Positions 1 through 4,653 are shown, numbered from the stretch's first letter. The stretch: 5,018 bases of DNA from Candidatus Woykebacteria bacterium GWB1_45_5 (GCA_001816645.1 MHCO01000034.1:1-5018), one strand, 5' to 3'. Numbers and translations: made by a program. Notes: a model not told the origin generated them from the letters alone.

Positions 1-6
1 GACCAC

Positions 7-42
7 TTGGCCCCGAGGAAGCCGTAGCTAACTCGGGGCCAA
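7..42 (-). terminator. Stable UNCG-capped hairpin after rpsI, possible terminator
   Basis: In the operon transcript a perfect 11-bp stem (arms 32-42 and 7-17, TTGGCCCCGAG pairing with CTCGGGGCCAA) is followed by a 2x2 internal loop (UU/UC) and a second stem AGC/GCU closed by UACG. This makes a canonical C(UNCG)G tetraloop, and only when read on the minus strand. It begins 27 nt after the rpsI stop codon. The six visible bases after it (GTGGTC) are not a U-tract, so intrinsic termination is unproven; it may stabilise the mRNA 3' end or be a processing site. Read on the plus strand it is followed by TCTTTTCC, so a bidirectional role for a convergent gene outside the window cannot be excluded. 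Confidence 0.5.
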
Positions 43-69
43 TCTTTTCCAAAAACTTATTAGATTTTC

Positions 70-594
70 CTATCTCTTTGGAGATTGCTTTTTCTTGCGG
101 GCTTTACCGGCGTGGCCGTATTTTCGGCGCTCTTTCATCCGAGGGTCGCGAGTGAGAAGCTTCTTTTTAGCCAAAATTTCTCGGAAAGAAGCGTCGTACG
201 AGGCCAATGCTCGGGCGAAGCCGTGGACCACAGCTCCAAGTTGAGCCGAAGGGCCGCCACCCCCTAACTTAATTGTTCCCGAAAACTGACCAATTCTATT
301 AACTACCCGCAGCGGTTCCTCATAGATTTTTTCCGCTACCCCACCGCTAAAATATTCCTCGATTGGCTTGTCATTAACCAAGATTGGCCCTTTTTCTCTT
401 TTTAACCAAACCCGGGCCACGGCTGTTTTTCGCCGGCCAACCCCCATCAAAATCTCTGATTTTGCAGCGGTCTTTCCGGCAGTTTTCGTCTCTTTTCGTC
501 CCTCTGTCTCGTTCTGTATCTCTGCGGCTGCAGTCTCTTTCTGTACTTCTGTTTTATTCAGTACTTCTGTGGTTGTAACTTTTTTCCTAGGCAT
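70..594 (-). CDS. rpsI: 30S ribosomal protein S9 with long N-terminal extension
   Basis: S9 sits in the 30S head, and its C-terminal tail reaches the P-site tRNA anticodon stem-loop. The 174-residue product has an S9 core from about residue 50 (GVGRRKTAVARV), the turn IEEYFSGG at 79-85, the glycine-rich GGGGPSAQLGA at 111-121, GFARALASYD, LLTRDPRMKERRKYG at 147-160 and a basic tail ending KR. The family usually has about 130 residues; the excess is a Lys/Glu/Thr/Ala-rich N-terminal extension (1-48) with 9-residue repeats. The usual FSKR C-terminus reads SPKR. The ATG at 594 was chosen because GGAGG at 604-608 lies 9 nt upstream; an in-frame ATG at 660 would lie deep inside rplM and lacks support. 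It overlaps the end of rplM by 8 nt, and its ribosome binding site lies in rplM codons, which suggests translational coupling. Identity is secure. Confidence 0.96.
   Translation of the reverse strand: MPRKKVTTTEVLNKTEVQKETAAAEIQNETEGRKETKTAGKTAAKSEILMGVGRRKTAVARVWLKREKGPILVNDKPIEEYFSGGVAEKIYEEPLRVVNRIGQFSGTIKLGGGGPSAQLGAVVHGFARALASYDASFREILAKKKLLTRDPRMKERRKYGHAGKARKKKQSPKR
506..570 (-). repeat. Short tandem-type repeats in rpsI extension
   Basis: The extension of S9 is built from related units. The 19-nt segments 506-524 and 533-551 match at 16 of 19 positions with a 27-nt period, and the 10-mer GTACTTCTGT (plus strand) occurs at 543-552 and 561-570. In protein the 27-nt unit appears as EVQKETAAA followed by EIQNETEGR, a 9-residue period that keeps the reading frame. 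This looks like growth of a low-complexity linker by in-frame duplication. Confidence 0.5.
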
Positions 595-1051
595 TTCTCT
601 GATCCTCCAATTTGATTGGTTTCTGTGCTTCATGAGGATGGCTTTCCCCCGGATAAACAAACAGCTTCTTGATCATTGCTCTACCCAATCTATTTCTAGG
701 CAACATCCCCTCAACCGCATGATATATAATATCCTGCGGCTTTCTACCTCTTAAAGATTTTAAGGTTTCTGTCTTTAATCCCCCAGGGTAACCAGAATAA
801 CGGTAATATTTCTTCTGTTCTTCTTTACGGCCGGTAACTGCTACCTTAGCAGCGTTAGTAACAACCACCATGTCCCCTAGATCTTGATGGGGCTGCCAGC
901 TAGCTTTATGTTTGCCCATCAAAATAGTGGCTATTTTAGTGGCGATTCGACCTAATATTTGGCCCTTAACATCGATCAGGTACCAAGACCGTTCCGGTTG
1001 TTTTGTTTCGCTTTCCTTTTTAGGTTGTGCTTTCTCCGCTACTTTTATCAT
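587..1051 (-). CDS. rplM: 50S ribosomal protein L13
   Basis: L13 is an early-assembly 50S protein that binds 23S rRNA. The 154-residue product shows the family pattern in order: WYLIDVKGQILGRIATKIA (23-41), LMGKHK (44-49), GDMVVVTNAAKVAVTGRKEEQKKYYRYSGYPGG (59-91) and AVEGMLPRNRLGRAMIKKLFVYPGESHPHEAQKP (112-145). Typical length is about 142-150; residues 1-21 are a charged extension (KKESETKQPE) before the core. The ATG at 1051 is the only plausible start before Met45. An AAGGA at 1054-1058 lies only 2 nt upstream, unusually close. It follows rplQ after 15 nt and overlaps rpsI by 8 nt. rplM-rpsI is a near-universal bacterial pair, here joined directly to the alpha operon. Confidence 0.97.
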   Translation of the reverse strand: MIKVAEKAQPKKESETKQPERSWYLIDVKGQILGRIATKIATILMGKHKASWQPHQDLGDMVVVTNAAKVAVTGRKEEQKKYYRYSGYPGGLKTETLKSLRGRKPQDIIYHAVEGMLPRNRLGRAMIKKLFVYPGESHPHEAQKPIKLEDQRNA

Positions 1052-1066
1052 CTTCCTTGCGCCGAT

Positions 1067-1606
1067 TTATTTTTTCGCTTTGGATTTTTCCGAAACGGGC
1101 TTACCACCTTCCTTTTCTTTTGCCGCTGGTTCTAAGTTTTTGGTTTTTTCTTTTCTCTTTGGTTTTGTAGGTTTTTTACCACTTTTCTTTTCCAATTTTG
1201 TTTTTTTAGAAGGCTTTTCCTCAATCTTTCTTTTTGCCGCCAGTTCCGAAACGTTTTCCACAAATTCTAAAAGAGCCATCGGAGCATTGTCTCCCACTCG
1301 GGGTGGCAGTTTGGTAATTCTAGTGTAACCACCTAGCCTTTCTTTAAAGACTGGGCCTACAATCTCCAGTAATTTCCGTACTGGCCGTTCTTCCCCCAAC
1401 TTAGCCACCAGATAACGTCGGCTGACCAAAGTGTTTTCCTTTGCCCTTGTGACTAATTTTTCCAAAAACGGCCTTACCGTCTTAGCTCGCGGAAGGGTAG
1501 TGATAATTTTCTCGTGCAAAACAACCTCTTTAGCTAGGCTTTTCAAAAGAGCATTTCGCTGCTTACTGTCGCGGGACAATTTCTTGGCGGAGACACGGTG
1601 AACCAT
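1067..1606 (-). CDS. rplQ: 50S ribosomal protein L17 with Lys-rich C-terminal tail
   Basis: L17 is a bacterial 50S protein near the exit-tunnel side of the large subunit. The L17 core covers residues 1-118: VHRVSAKKLSRDSKQRNALLKSLA (2-25), the helix around KIITTLPRAKTVRPFLEKLVTRAK (33-56), then GGYTRITKLPPRVGDNAPMALLEFV (92-116). The commonly conserved Arg2 (MRHR) is Val here. Residues about 122-179 form a nearly pure Lys/Glu/Pro/Ala tail, probably disordered, making the protein 179 residues against about 115-130 for a minimal L17. The start lies 3 nt after the rpoA stop. The only purine-rich match is AAGGG about 13 nt upstream, so initiation probably depends on ribosomes finishing rpoA. Confidence 0.96.
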   Translation of the reverse strand: MVHRVSAKKLSRDSKQRNALLKSLAKEVVLHEKIITTLPRAKTVRPFLEKLVTRAKENTLVSRRYLVAKLGEERPVRKLLEIVGPVFKERLGGYTRITKLPPRVGDNAPMALLEFVENVSELAAKRKIEEKPSKKTKLEKKSGKKPTKPKRKEKTKNLEPAAKEKEGGKPVSEKSKAKK

Positions 1607-1609
1607 AGA

Positions 1610-2509
1610 TTAAGTAAGACCCTTTTCCTTCAATTGCTCTTCGATGTCACTAATCGATTTCGCCCCCATGTTCTTTAGTTTAACTAGTTCTTCTTTGGGT
1701 GTTTCTAACAATTTACCTACGGTATCAATACCAGCATTCCGAAGAGCATTGGTAATTCGGGTGGAAAGCTCAAGCTCTTCCACTAAAGCATTCTTATCAA
1801 TCTTTGGTGGGGGCCTGGTTTCTTTTTCTTTAATCGGGCGTTTCCTTTGTTCGACAAGAACACCAAAATAATCTTGAAGGTTTTTAGATGCTTGTTTCAC
1901 GGCTTCAGCTGGAGTCAATGTACCATCGGTGGCAACAAAAATAGTTAGTTTATCAAAGTTAGTCATTTGCCCTACCCGGGTTGGCTCGACTTTATAATTA
2001 ACCCTCAAAACTGGGGAAAAAGTTGCGTCTAAAGGTATCGTACCGATACCAAAAGAGCGGCGGGATTCAACCGGCAAGAAACCTACTCCTTTTTCGGCGG
2101 TCATTTCCATTTCAAGCTTTGTCTTAGAATCAGCTAAGGAGGCGATATGCAAATCGGGGTTGACTATTTCAACACCCGCCGCTGCTTCGATACTTCCAGC
2201 CTTGACCTCACCAGGACCCTTAGCCTCAATTTTTAGCTTAACGCTTTTATCTCCTTCGATCTTCAAACGGACCCGCTTCAAATTTAAAAGGATTTCCACC
2301 ACATCTTCTTTAACCCCTTTTATAGTACTGTACTCATGTTTAATACCCTCAATTTTTGCCTGAGTAATTGCCCCACCCGCTAAAGATGACAAAAGTACTC
2401 GTCGCAAGGCATTCCCCAATGTTAAACCATAACCCTGAGGAAGGGGTTCCACGACAATTGCCCCTTCGTGCGAATTACCACTCCCGCTTACTTTTACCAA
2501 CTCAATCAT
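1610..2509 (-). CDS. rpoA: DNA-directed RNA polymerase subunit alpha
   Basis: Alpha dimerises to nucleate assembly of the beta and beta-prime subunits, and its C-terminal domain contacts UP elements and activators. In the 299-residue product the N-terminal domain (about 1-222) has EPLPQGYGLTLGNALRRVLLSS (21-42) with the assembly arginines R36/R37, EYSTIKGVKEDVVEILLNLK (59-78), and TDGTLTPAEAVKQA (194-207). A short linker rich in Lys, Arg and Pro (221-238) leads to the C-terminal domain (239-299). R251, N254, G282, K284 and S285 correspond to the E. coli DNA-contacting R265, N268, G296, K298 and S299, so UP-element recognition looks intact. The N-terminus is about ten residues shorter than in E. 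coli. Translation starts behind the strongest Shine-Dalgarno sequence in the window. Confidence 0.98.
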   Translation of the reverse strand: MIELVKVSGSGNSHEGAIVVEPLPQGYGLTLGNALRRVLLSSLAGGAITQAKIEGIKHEYSTIKGVKEDVVEILLNLKRVRLKIEGDKSVKLKIEAKGPGEVKAGSIEAAAGVEIVNPDLHIASLADSKTKLEMEMTAEKGVGFLPVESRRSFGIGTIPLDATFSPVLRVNYKVEPTRVGQMTNFDKLTIFVATDGTLTPAEAVKQASKNLQDYFGVLVEQRKRPIKEKETRPPPKIDKNALVEELELSTRITNALRNAGIDTVGKLLETPKEELVKLKNMGAKSISDIEEQLKEKGLT

Positions 2510-2513
2510 AAAA

Positions 2514-2520
2514 CCTCCTT
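2514..2520 (-). promoter_or_regulatory. Strong Shine-Dalgarno site of rpoA
   Basis: AAGGAGG on the minus strand lies 4 nt before the rpoA ATG. It is the longest anti-16S match in the window, fixes the rpoA start at 2509, and shows that the organism uses Shine-Dalgarno initiation. A hairpin ends only two bases upstream, and its TTAA flanks can pair into the first two bases of the site. Confidence 0.85.
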
Positions 2521-2522
2521 AA

Positions 2523-2538
2523 CCCGTCTAGTGACGGG
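2523..2538 (-). promoter_or_regulatory. Small hairpin adjoining the rpoA ribosome binding site
   Basis: The transcript reads CCCGTC-ACTA-GACGGG, a perfect 6-bp stem with a 4-nt loop. TTAA flanks on both sides can add 4 bp past one bulged C, and this would cover the first bases of AAGGAGG. No U-tract follows, so it is not an intrinsic terminator. A role in rpoA translation or mRNA processing is inferred from position only. Confidence 0.55.
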
Positions 2539-2551
2539 CTTAATAAAGTTA

Positions 2552-2588
2552 CCTGCCCTACTCGCCTTGGTTGAAGCGAGCCAGCAGG
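2552..2588 (-). promoter_or_regulatory. Two-tier hairpin in the rpsD-rpoA gap
   Basis: This element starts 10 nt after the rpsD stop. The outer stem is CCTGC/GCAGG (2584-2588 with 2552-2556), then an asymmetric internal loop (TGG against TAGG), then an inner stem CTCGC/GCGAG (2576-2580 with 2561-2565) around a 10-nt loop. It is followed by TAACTTTATT, not a clean U-run. Together with the next hairpin it fills most of the 89-nt gap. It could be a processing signal, a transcript stabiliser or a protein-binding leader; the sequence does not decide. Confidence 0.55.
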
Positions 2589-2598
2589 CATAGCTATT

Positions 2599-3225
2599 TT
2601 AACGAGAATAATACTCAACAATCAACTGTTCGTTTGCAATCGCCTCTAGATCTTCGGCTGCGGGCAGATGAGAAACCCTACCAACCAAACCTGCCCGGTT
2701 AAGCCAGGAAGGAAGTAAGTCTCCTCTTAATTCGAGAGCCTCCGTGACGAGGGGCAACTTTTGTGATCTTTCCGACAAAGAAACTAAATCCCCAACTTTA
2801 ACATTAAACGAAGGAATGTCGGTTTTTTTGTTATTGACTTGAACATGACCGTGAGTAACCAATTGTCGGGCTGCTGATCGCGACGGAGCAAAGCCCAAAC
2901 GATAAACAACATTGTCCAGCCTCGTCTCTAGGATTTGGAGTAGTGCCACACCAGTATTACCCTTTTCCTTGGAAGCTTTTTCAAAATAGCGTCTAAACTG
3001 CCGCTCAAGTATCCCGTAAGCTCTTTTGACCTTTTGTTTTTCCCTTAGTTGCCTTCCAAAGTCGGAAAGTTTCCTGCGCAGCAGTCTCTGACCGTGCTGC
3101 CCTGGTGGTACGGCCCCTTTTTTCTCGATTGGATGTTTTGGAGAAGAGCTCCTTTTCCCTTTCAGAAAAAGGTTTACTCCCTCTCTTCTATCTAGTCTAA
3201 ATTTTGGTCCAGTGTATCTACCCAT
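2599..3225 (-). CDS. rpsD: 30S ribosomal protein S4, zinc-free type
   Basis: S4 nucleates 30S assembly by binding the 16S 5' domain and lines the mRNA entry channel. The 208-residue product, of normal length, shows GRYTGPKFRLDRREG (2-16), PPGQHGQ (40-46), KLSDFGRQLREKQKVKRAYGILERQFRRYFEKA (52-84), the S4 RNA-binding domain from about 101 to 165 (TRLDNVVYRLGFAPSRSAARQLVTHGHVQV, NVKVGDLVSL) and the terminal IVEYYSR. The N-terminal cysteine cluster of zinc-binding S4 proteins is absent; the protein has no cysteine. The ATG shares its A with the rpsK TAA stop (TAATG), and GGAGGA at 3233-3238, inside the last rpsK codons, lies 7 nt upstream, so the two are translationally coupled. In E. coli S4 represses the alpha operon from a site at rpsM; rpsD lies in the same operon here. 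Confidence 0.97.
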   Translation of the reverse strand: MGRYTGPKFRLDRREGVNLFLKGKRSSSPKHPIEKKGAVPPGQHGQRLLRRKLSDFGRQLREKQKVKRAYGILERQFRRYFEKASKEKGNTGVALLQILETRLDNVVYRLGFAPSRSAARQLVTHGHVQVNNKKTDIPSFNVKVGDLVSLSERSQKLPLVTEALELRGDLLPSWLNRAGLVGRVSHLPAAEDLEAIANEQLIVEYYSR

Positions 3226-3602
3226 TAGACTCTCCTCCGTTTCCTCGGTCTTGGGCCGTTGTGCGGTATCGGAGTTACGTCGGCTATCGCTTTTAGGCGC
3301 AGGCCGCTGTTTCGCAAAGCTTTTATCGCCGCGTCTCGGCCAGAACCCGGCCCTTTAATGTAAACCTCGACATCACGCGCTCCTGCTAAAACCGCTTTTT
3401 TGGCCACAACCTCCGCTGCCGTAGTAGCCGCATAGGGTGTGGATTTACGGGCTCCTTTAAACCCAGTCGAGCCGCTGCTACCCCAGGCGATCGTATCGCC
3501 TTTGGCATCAGTTATTGTTATCAATGTGTTGTTAAAGGTAGCGTTAATATATATCTTGGCCAACGATAAATCTTTAGCTGGTTGTTTTTTTGCCTTTGCC
3601 AT
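3225..3602 (-). CDS. rpsK: 30S ribosomal protein S11
   Basis: S11 forms part of the 30S platform and helps shape the E-site/mRNA exit region. The 125-residue product, of normal length, shows KIYINATFNNTLITITD (16-32), WGSSGSTGFKGARKSTPYAA (40-59), AGARDVEVYIKGPGSGRDAAIKAL (73-96) and the strongly basic end TPIPHNGPRPRKRRRV (110-125). His114-Asn115-Gly116 is the conserved Asn-Gly site that forms isoaspartate in E. coli S11. The ATG lies 13 nt after the rpsM stop and has no convincing Shine-Dalgarno sequence (the nearest AAAGG is about 18 nt away), so it probably relies on coupling to rpsM. The Arg-rich C-terminal codons double as the ribosome binding site of rpsD. Confidence 0.97.
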   Translation of the reverse strand: MAKAKKQPAKDLSLAKIYINATFNNTLITITDAKGDTIAWGSSGSTGFKGARKSTPYAATTAAEVVAKKAVLAGARDVEVYIKGPGSGRDAAIKALRNSGLRLKAIADVTPIPHNGPRPRKRRRV

Positions 3603-3615
3603 AATCTAGTAAATG

Positions 3616-4032
3616 TTAGCCTTTCTTTTCCTCACCTACTTCTTTTTGGTAAACCTTCGCTCGCAATTCTTTGCGCATCGCTCCTACTGTTTGGCGCTTG
3701 CCTCGCTTAGTCCGTGCGTTACTTCGCGTCCGCTGTCCTCGGGCGGGTAAACCCCGCCGGTGACGGATACCACGATAAGACCCAATTTCCTCTAATCTCC
3801 GGATGTTTTGGGCAACTGACCGCCGTAGATCTCCTTCTACTGCGTGCTTCTCCACTTCTTTTTGGATTTTAGAAATTTCCTCCTCGGAAAGATCCTTGAC
3901 ACGTTTCTCCCTGGCTATTTTGGTCGACTCAATAATTTTTTGGGCCAATGGAACTCCTATCCCGTAAATTACAGGAAGGGCGTAAAGTATTTTTCGGTTT
4001 TCTGGTAATTCTACTCCTGCAATTCTAGCCAT
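3616..4032 (-). CDS. rpsM: 30S ribosomal protein S13
   Basis: S13 sits in the 30S head, touches the P-site tRNA and forms intersubunit bridges to L5. The 138-residue product shows MARIAGVELPENRKI (1-15), the helix-hairpin-helix region YGIGVPLAQKI (23-33), a coiled acidic/basic segment (45-70), IGSYRGIRHRRGLPARGQRTRSNARTKRG (83-111) and a Lys-rich tail. Typical length is 118-126; the excess is mainly in the C-terminal tail (KVYQKEVGEEKKG). The ATG is preceded by an AT-rich, unstructured stretch (4033-4055) without a Shine-Dalgarno sequence. Upstream of that lies the repeat/hairpin element that starts in rpmJ. In E. coli this leader is where S4 represses the operon; whether that holds here is unknown. 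Confidence 0.97.
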   Translation of the reverse strand: MARIAGVELPENRKILYALPVIYGIGVPLAQKIIESTKIAREKRVKDLSEEEISKIQKEVEKHAVEGDLRRSVAQNIRRLEEIGSYRGIRHRRGLPARGQRTRSNARTKRGKRQTVGAMRKELRAKVYQKEVGEEKKG

Positions 4033-4058
4033 ATTTTTTAATTTAATACTACTGTTAT

Positions 4059-4128
4059 CCTTGTCGCTGCTTTAGTCCACGTCAGTGGTCGCAAGCAGTA
4101 GACAAGGTTTTTAACCTTGTCGCTGCTT
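4059..4128 (-). promoter_or_regulatory. Direct-inverted-direct repeat with alternative hairpins before rpsM
   Basis: AAGCAGCGACAAGG (minus strand) occurs exactly at 4115-4128, as the last five codons of rpmJ, and again at 4059-4072. Between them, 4093-4109 is an inverted copy (AACCTTGTC-TA-CTGCTT). It can pair with the first copy (9 + 6 bp, 3-nt loop, 4093-4128, with the rpmJ stop codon in the loop) or with the second (7 + 6 bp, enclosing a CCAC/GTGG stem), but not both. The second copy is followed by ATAA, so it again reads KQRQG-stop, like the end of L36. Neither hairpin has a U-tract. A ribosome finishing rpmJ would cover the first copy and favour the second pairing. A switch in rpsM expression is inference; a decayed rpmJ duplication is the alternative. 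Confidence 0.6.
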
Positions 4129-4224
4129 ATGCCTCGGGTTTGAGCAAATCACATACAAGCGTCCACGCCGCTTAACTATCTGACATTTTAAGCACCTTTT
4201 TTTAATCGAAGCTTGAACTTTCAT
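4111..4224 (-). CDS. rpmJ: 50S ribosomal protein L36
   Basis: L36 is the smallest 50S protein; it binds 23S rRNA through a zinc ribbon and is added late in assembly. The 37-residue product starts [11 protein letters not shown] and ends NPRHKQRQG, the family's exact length and ending. The zinc ligands C11, C14, C27 and H32 are all present, so this is the C+ form. It lies 12 nt after infA, in the universal infA-rpmJ-rpsM order. AAGG overlapping the infA stop codon is 10 nt upstream of the ATG. The last five codons are one arm of the hairpin described at 4059-4128. Identity is certain from the complete sequence match to the family pattern. Confidence 0.97.
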   Translation of the reverse strand: MKVQASIKKRCLKCQIVKRRGRLYVICSNPRHKQRQG

Positions 4225-4236
4225 AACTAGCCAGCC

Positions 4237-4476
4237 TTAACCTTTTTCGCGATAAACTATCCGCCCTTTCTCCAGATCGTAAGGTGTTACCTGAATCCGC
4301 ACTCTGTCGCCAGGCAAAATTTTTATATAATGCATCCTCATTTTTCCCGAAATGTGGCAAAGCAGTTGCCTACCTTTGAGTTCTGGCACCTCGCCTCCCT
4401 CTATATCGACCCGAAACATTGTATTTGGTAAATTTTCAACCACCTTGCCAGTAACTTCAAAAACTTCCTTGTCCAT
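4237..4476 (-). CDS. infA: Translation initiation factor IF-1 with a loop insertion
   Basis: IF-1 is a single OB-fold protein that occupies the 30S A site during initiation and assists IF-2 and IF-3. The 79-residue product shows [16 protein letters not shown] (8-23), [36 protein letters not shown] (41-76) and a short basic end. E. coli IF-1 has 72 residues; the alignment places 7 extra residues between NTMFRV and HISGK (about 28-37, VPELKGR region), in the strand/loop before the conserved HISGKMR motif. The ATG at 4476 has AGGA 3 nt upstream. It begins the compact infA-rpmJ-rpsM run after a 163-nt gap from map, so a promoter could lie in that gap. Confidence 0.96.
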   Translation of the reverse strand: MDKEVFEVTGKVVENLPNTMFRVDIEGGEVPELKGRQLLCHISGKMRMHYIKILPGDRVRIQVTPYDLEKGRIVYREKG

Positions 4477-4485
4477 AAATCCTAT

Positions 4486-4543
4486 TTACATCATGCGCTA
4501 GCACGATCTAATTTAAGCGTTCAGCGAAAATTACATCGCGCTA
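4486..4543 (-). repeat. Two-copy direct repeat upstream of infA
   Basis: The minus strand reads TAGCGCGATGTAA at 4531-4543 and TAGCGCATGATGTAA at 4486-4500, the same word apart from a 2-nt insertion, with starts 43 nt apart. Each copy contains an ATG followed at once, or after one more ATG, by TAA. The second copy ends just before the AGGA of infA. It could be a regulator half-site pair, start-stop upstream ORFs, or chance. Confidence 0.35.
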
Positions 4544-4578
4544 TAATGATCCATTGGCAGCCTTAAGGGAGGTTAAAA

Positions 4579-4606
4579 ATAATCTTCCTGTATTACTTAT
4601 TGTCTA
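4579..4606 (-). promoter_or_regulatory. Weak promoter candidate upstream of infA
   Basis: TAGACA (4601-4606, 5 of 6 to the TTGACA consensus) and GATTAT (4579-4584, 4 of 6 to TATAAT) are 16 nt apart on the minus strand, about 100 nt before the infA start. This is the best pair I could find in the map-infA gap. AT-rich sequence yields such pairs by chance, and transcription could equally run through from upstream of map. Confidence 0.25.
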
Positions 4607-4621
4607 CCAAGCGATTTTGTG

Positions 4622-4653
4622 CGCAGGAATCTTAACATTTTAAGGCTTCTGCG
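4622..4653 (-). other. Imperfect hairpin spanning the map stop codon
   Basis: In the transcript CGCAG (4649-4653) pairs with CTGCG (4622-4626), and CTTAA (4640-4644) pairs with TTAAG (4631-4635) around an AATG loop. A 4x4 internal loop lies between the two stems. The map stop codon lies in the inner stem. No U-tract follows, so it is not a standard terminator; it may mark the map mRNA 3' end or be a processing site. Confidence 0.4.

Noticed and set aside
1..69. Possible tRNA or other structured RNA gene at the left end
   Set aside because: The 11-bp stem with a UNCG cap has no cloverleaf arms, T-loop or anticodon, so it fits a simple hairpin.
595..660. Longer rpsI start at the ATG at 660
   Set aside because: It would overlap rplM by 74 nt and has no support, whereas the ATG at 594 has GGAGG at 9 nt and begins with MPRKK before the extension.
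1201..1207. Run of seven A (minus strand) in the rplQ tail as a frameshift site
   Set aside because: The tail is Lys-rich, so AAA runs are expected. The frame continues to a normal stop, and no downstream stimulatory structure is evident.
368..1328. Plus-strand open frames at 368-754, 384-578 and 912-1328
   Set aside because: They are antisense to rpsI, rplM and rplQ. Their Phe/Ser/Leu-rich composition is what the complement of Lys/Glu-rich genes produces, and they match no family.
1555..1566. Further copy of the rpmJ-tail repeat in rplQ (TCGCTGCTTA)
   Set aside because: Only about 10 nt match, within conserved L17 codons, and the GACAAGG half is missing.
1644..2363. Plus-strand open frames inside rpoA (1644-1871 and 2160-2363)
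   Set aside because: They are fully antisense to a strongly conserved gene, with no ribosome binding site or recognisable motif.
4597..4638. 13-codon frame MLRFLRTKSLGRQ starting 1 nt after the map stop
   Set aside because: It has no Shine-Dalgarno sequence and no family match. A leader peptide is possible, but a frame this short is expected by chance.
4232..4647. CAGCCTTAA at 4232-4240 and 4558-4566 and TTAAGGCT at 4640-4647 as a repeat family
   Set aside because: The words are only 8-9 nt, two overlap stop codons (infA and map), and no extended similarity surrounds them.
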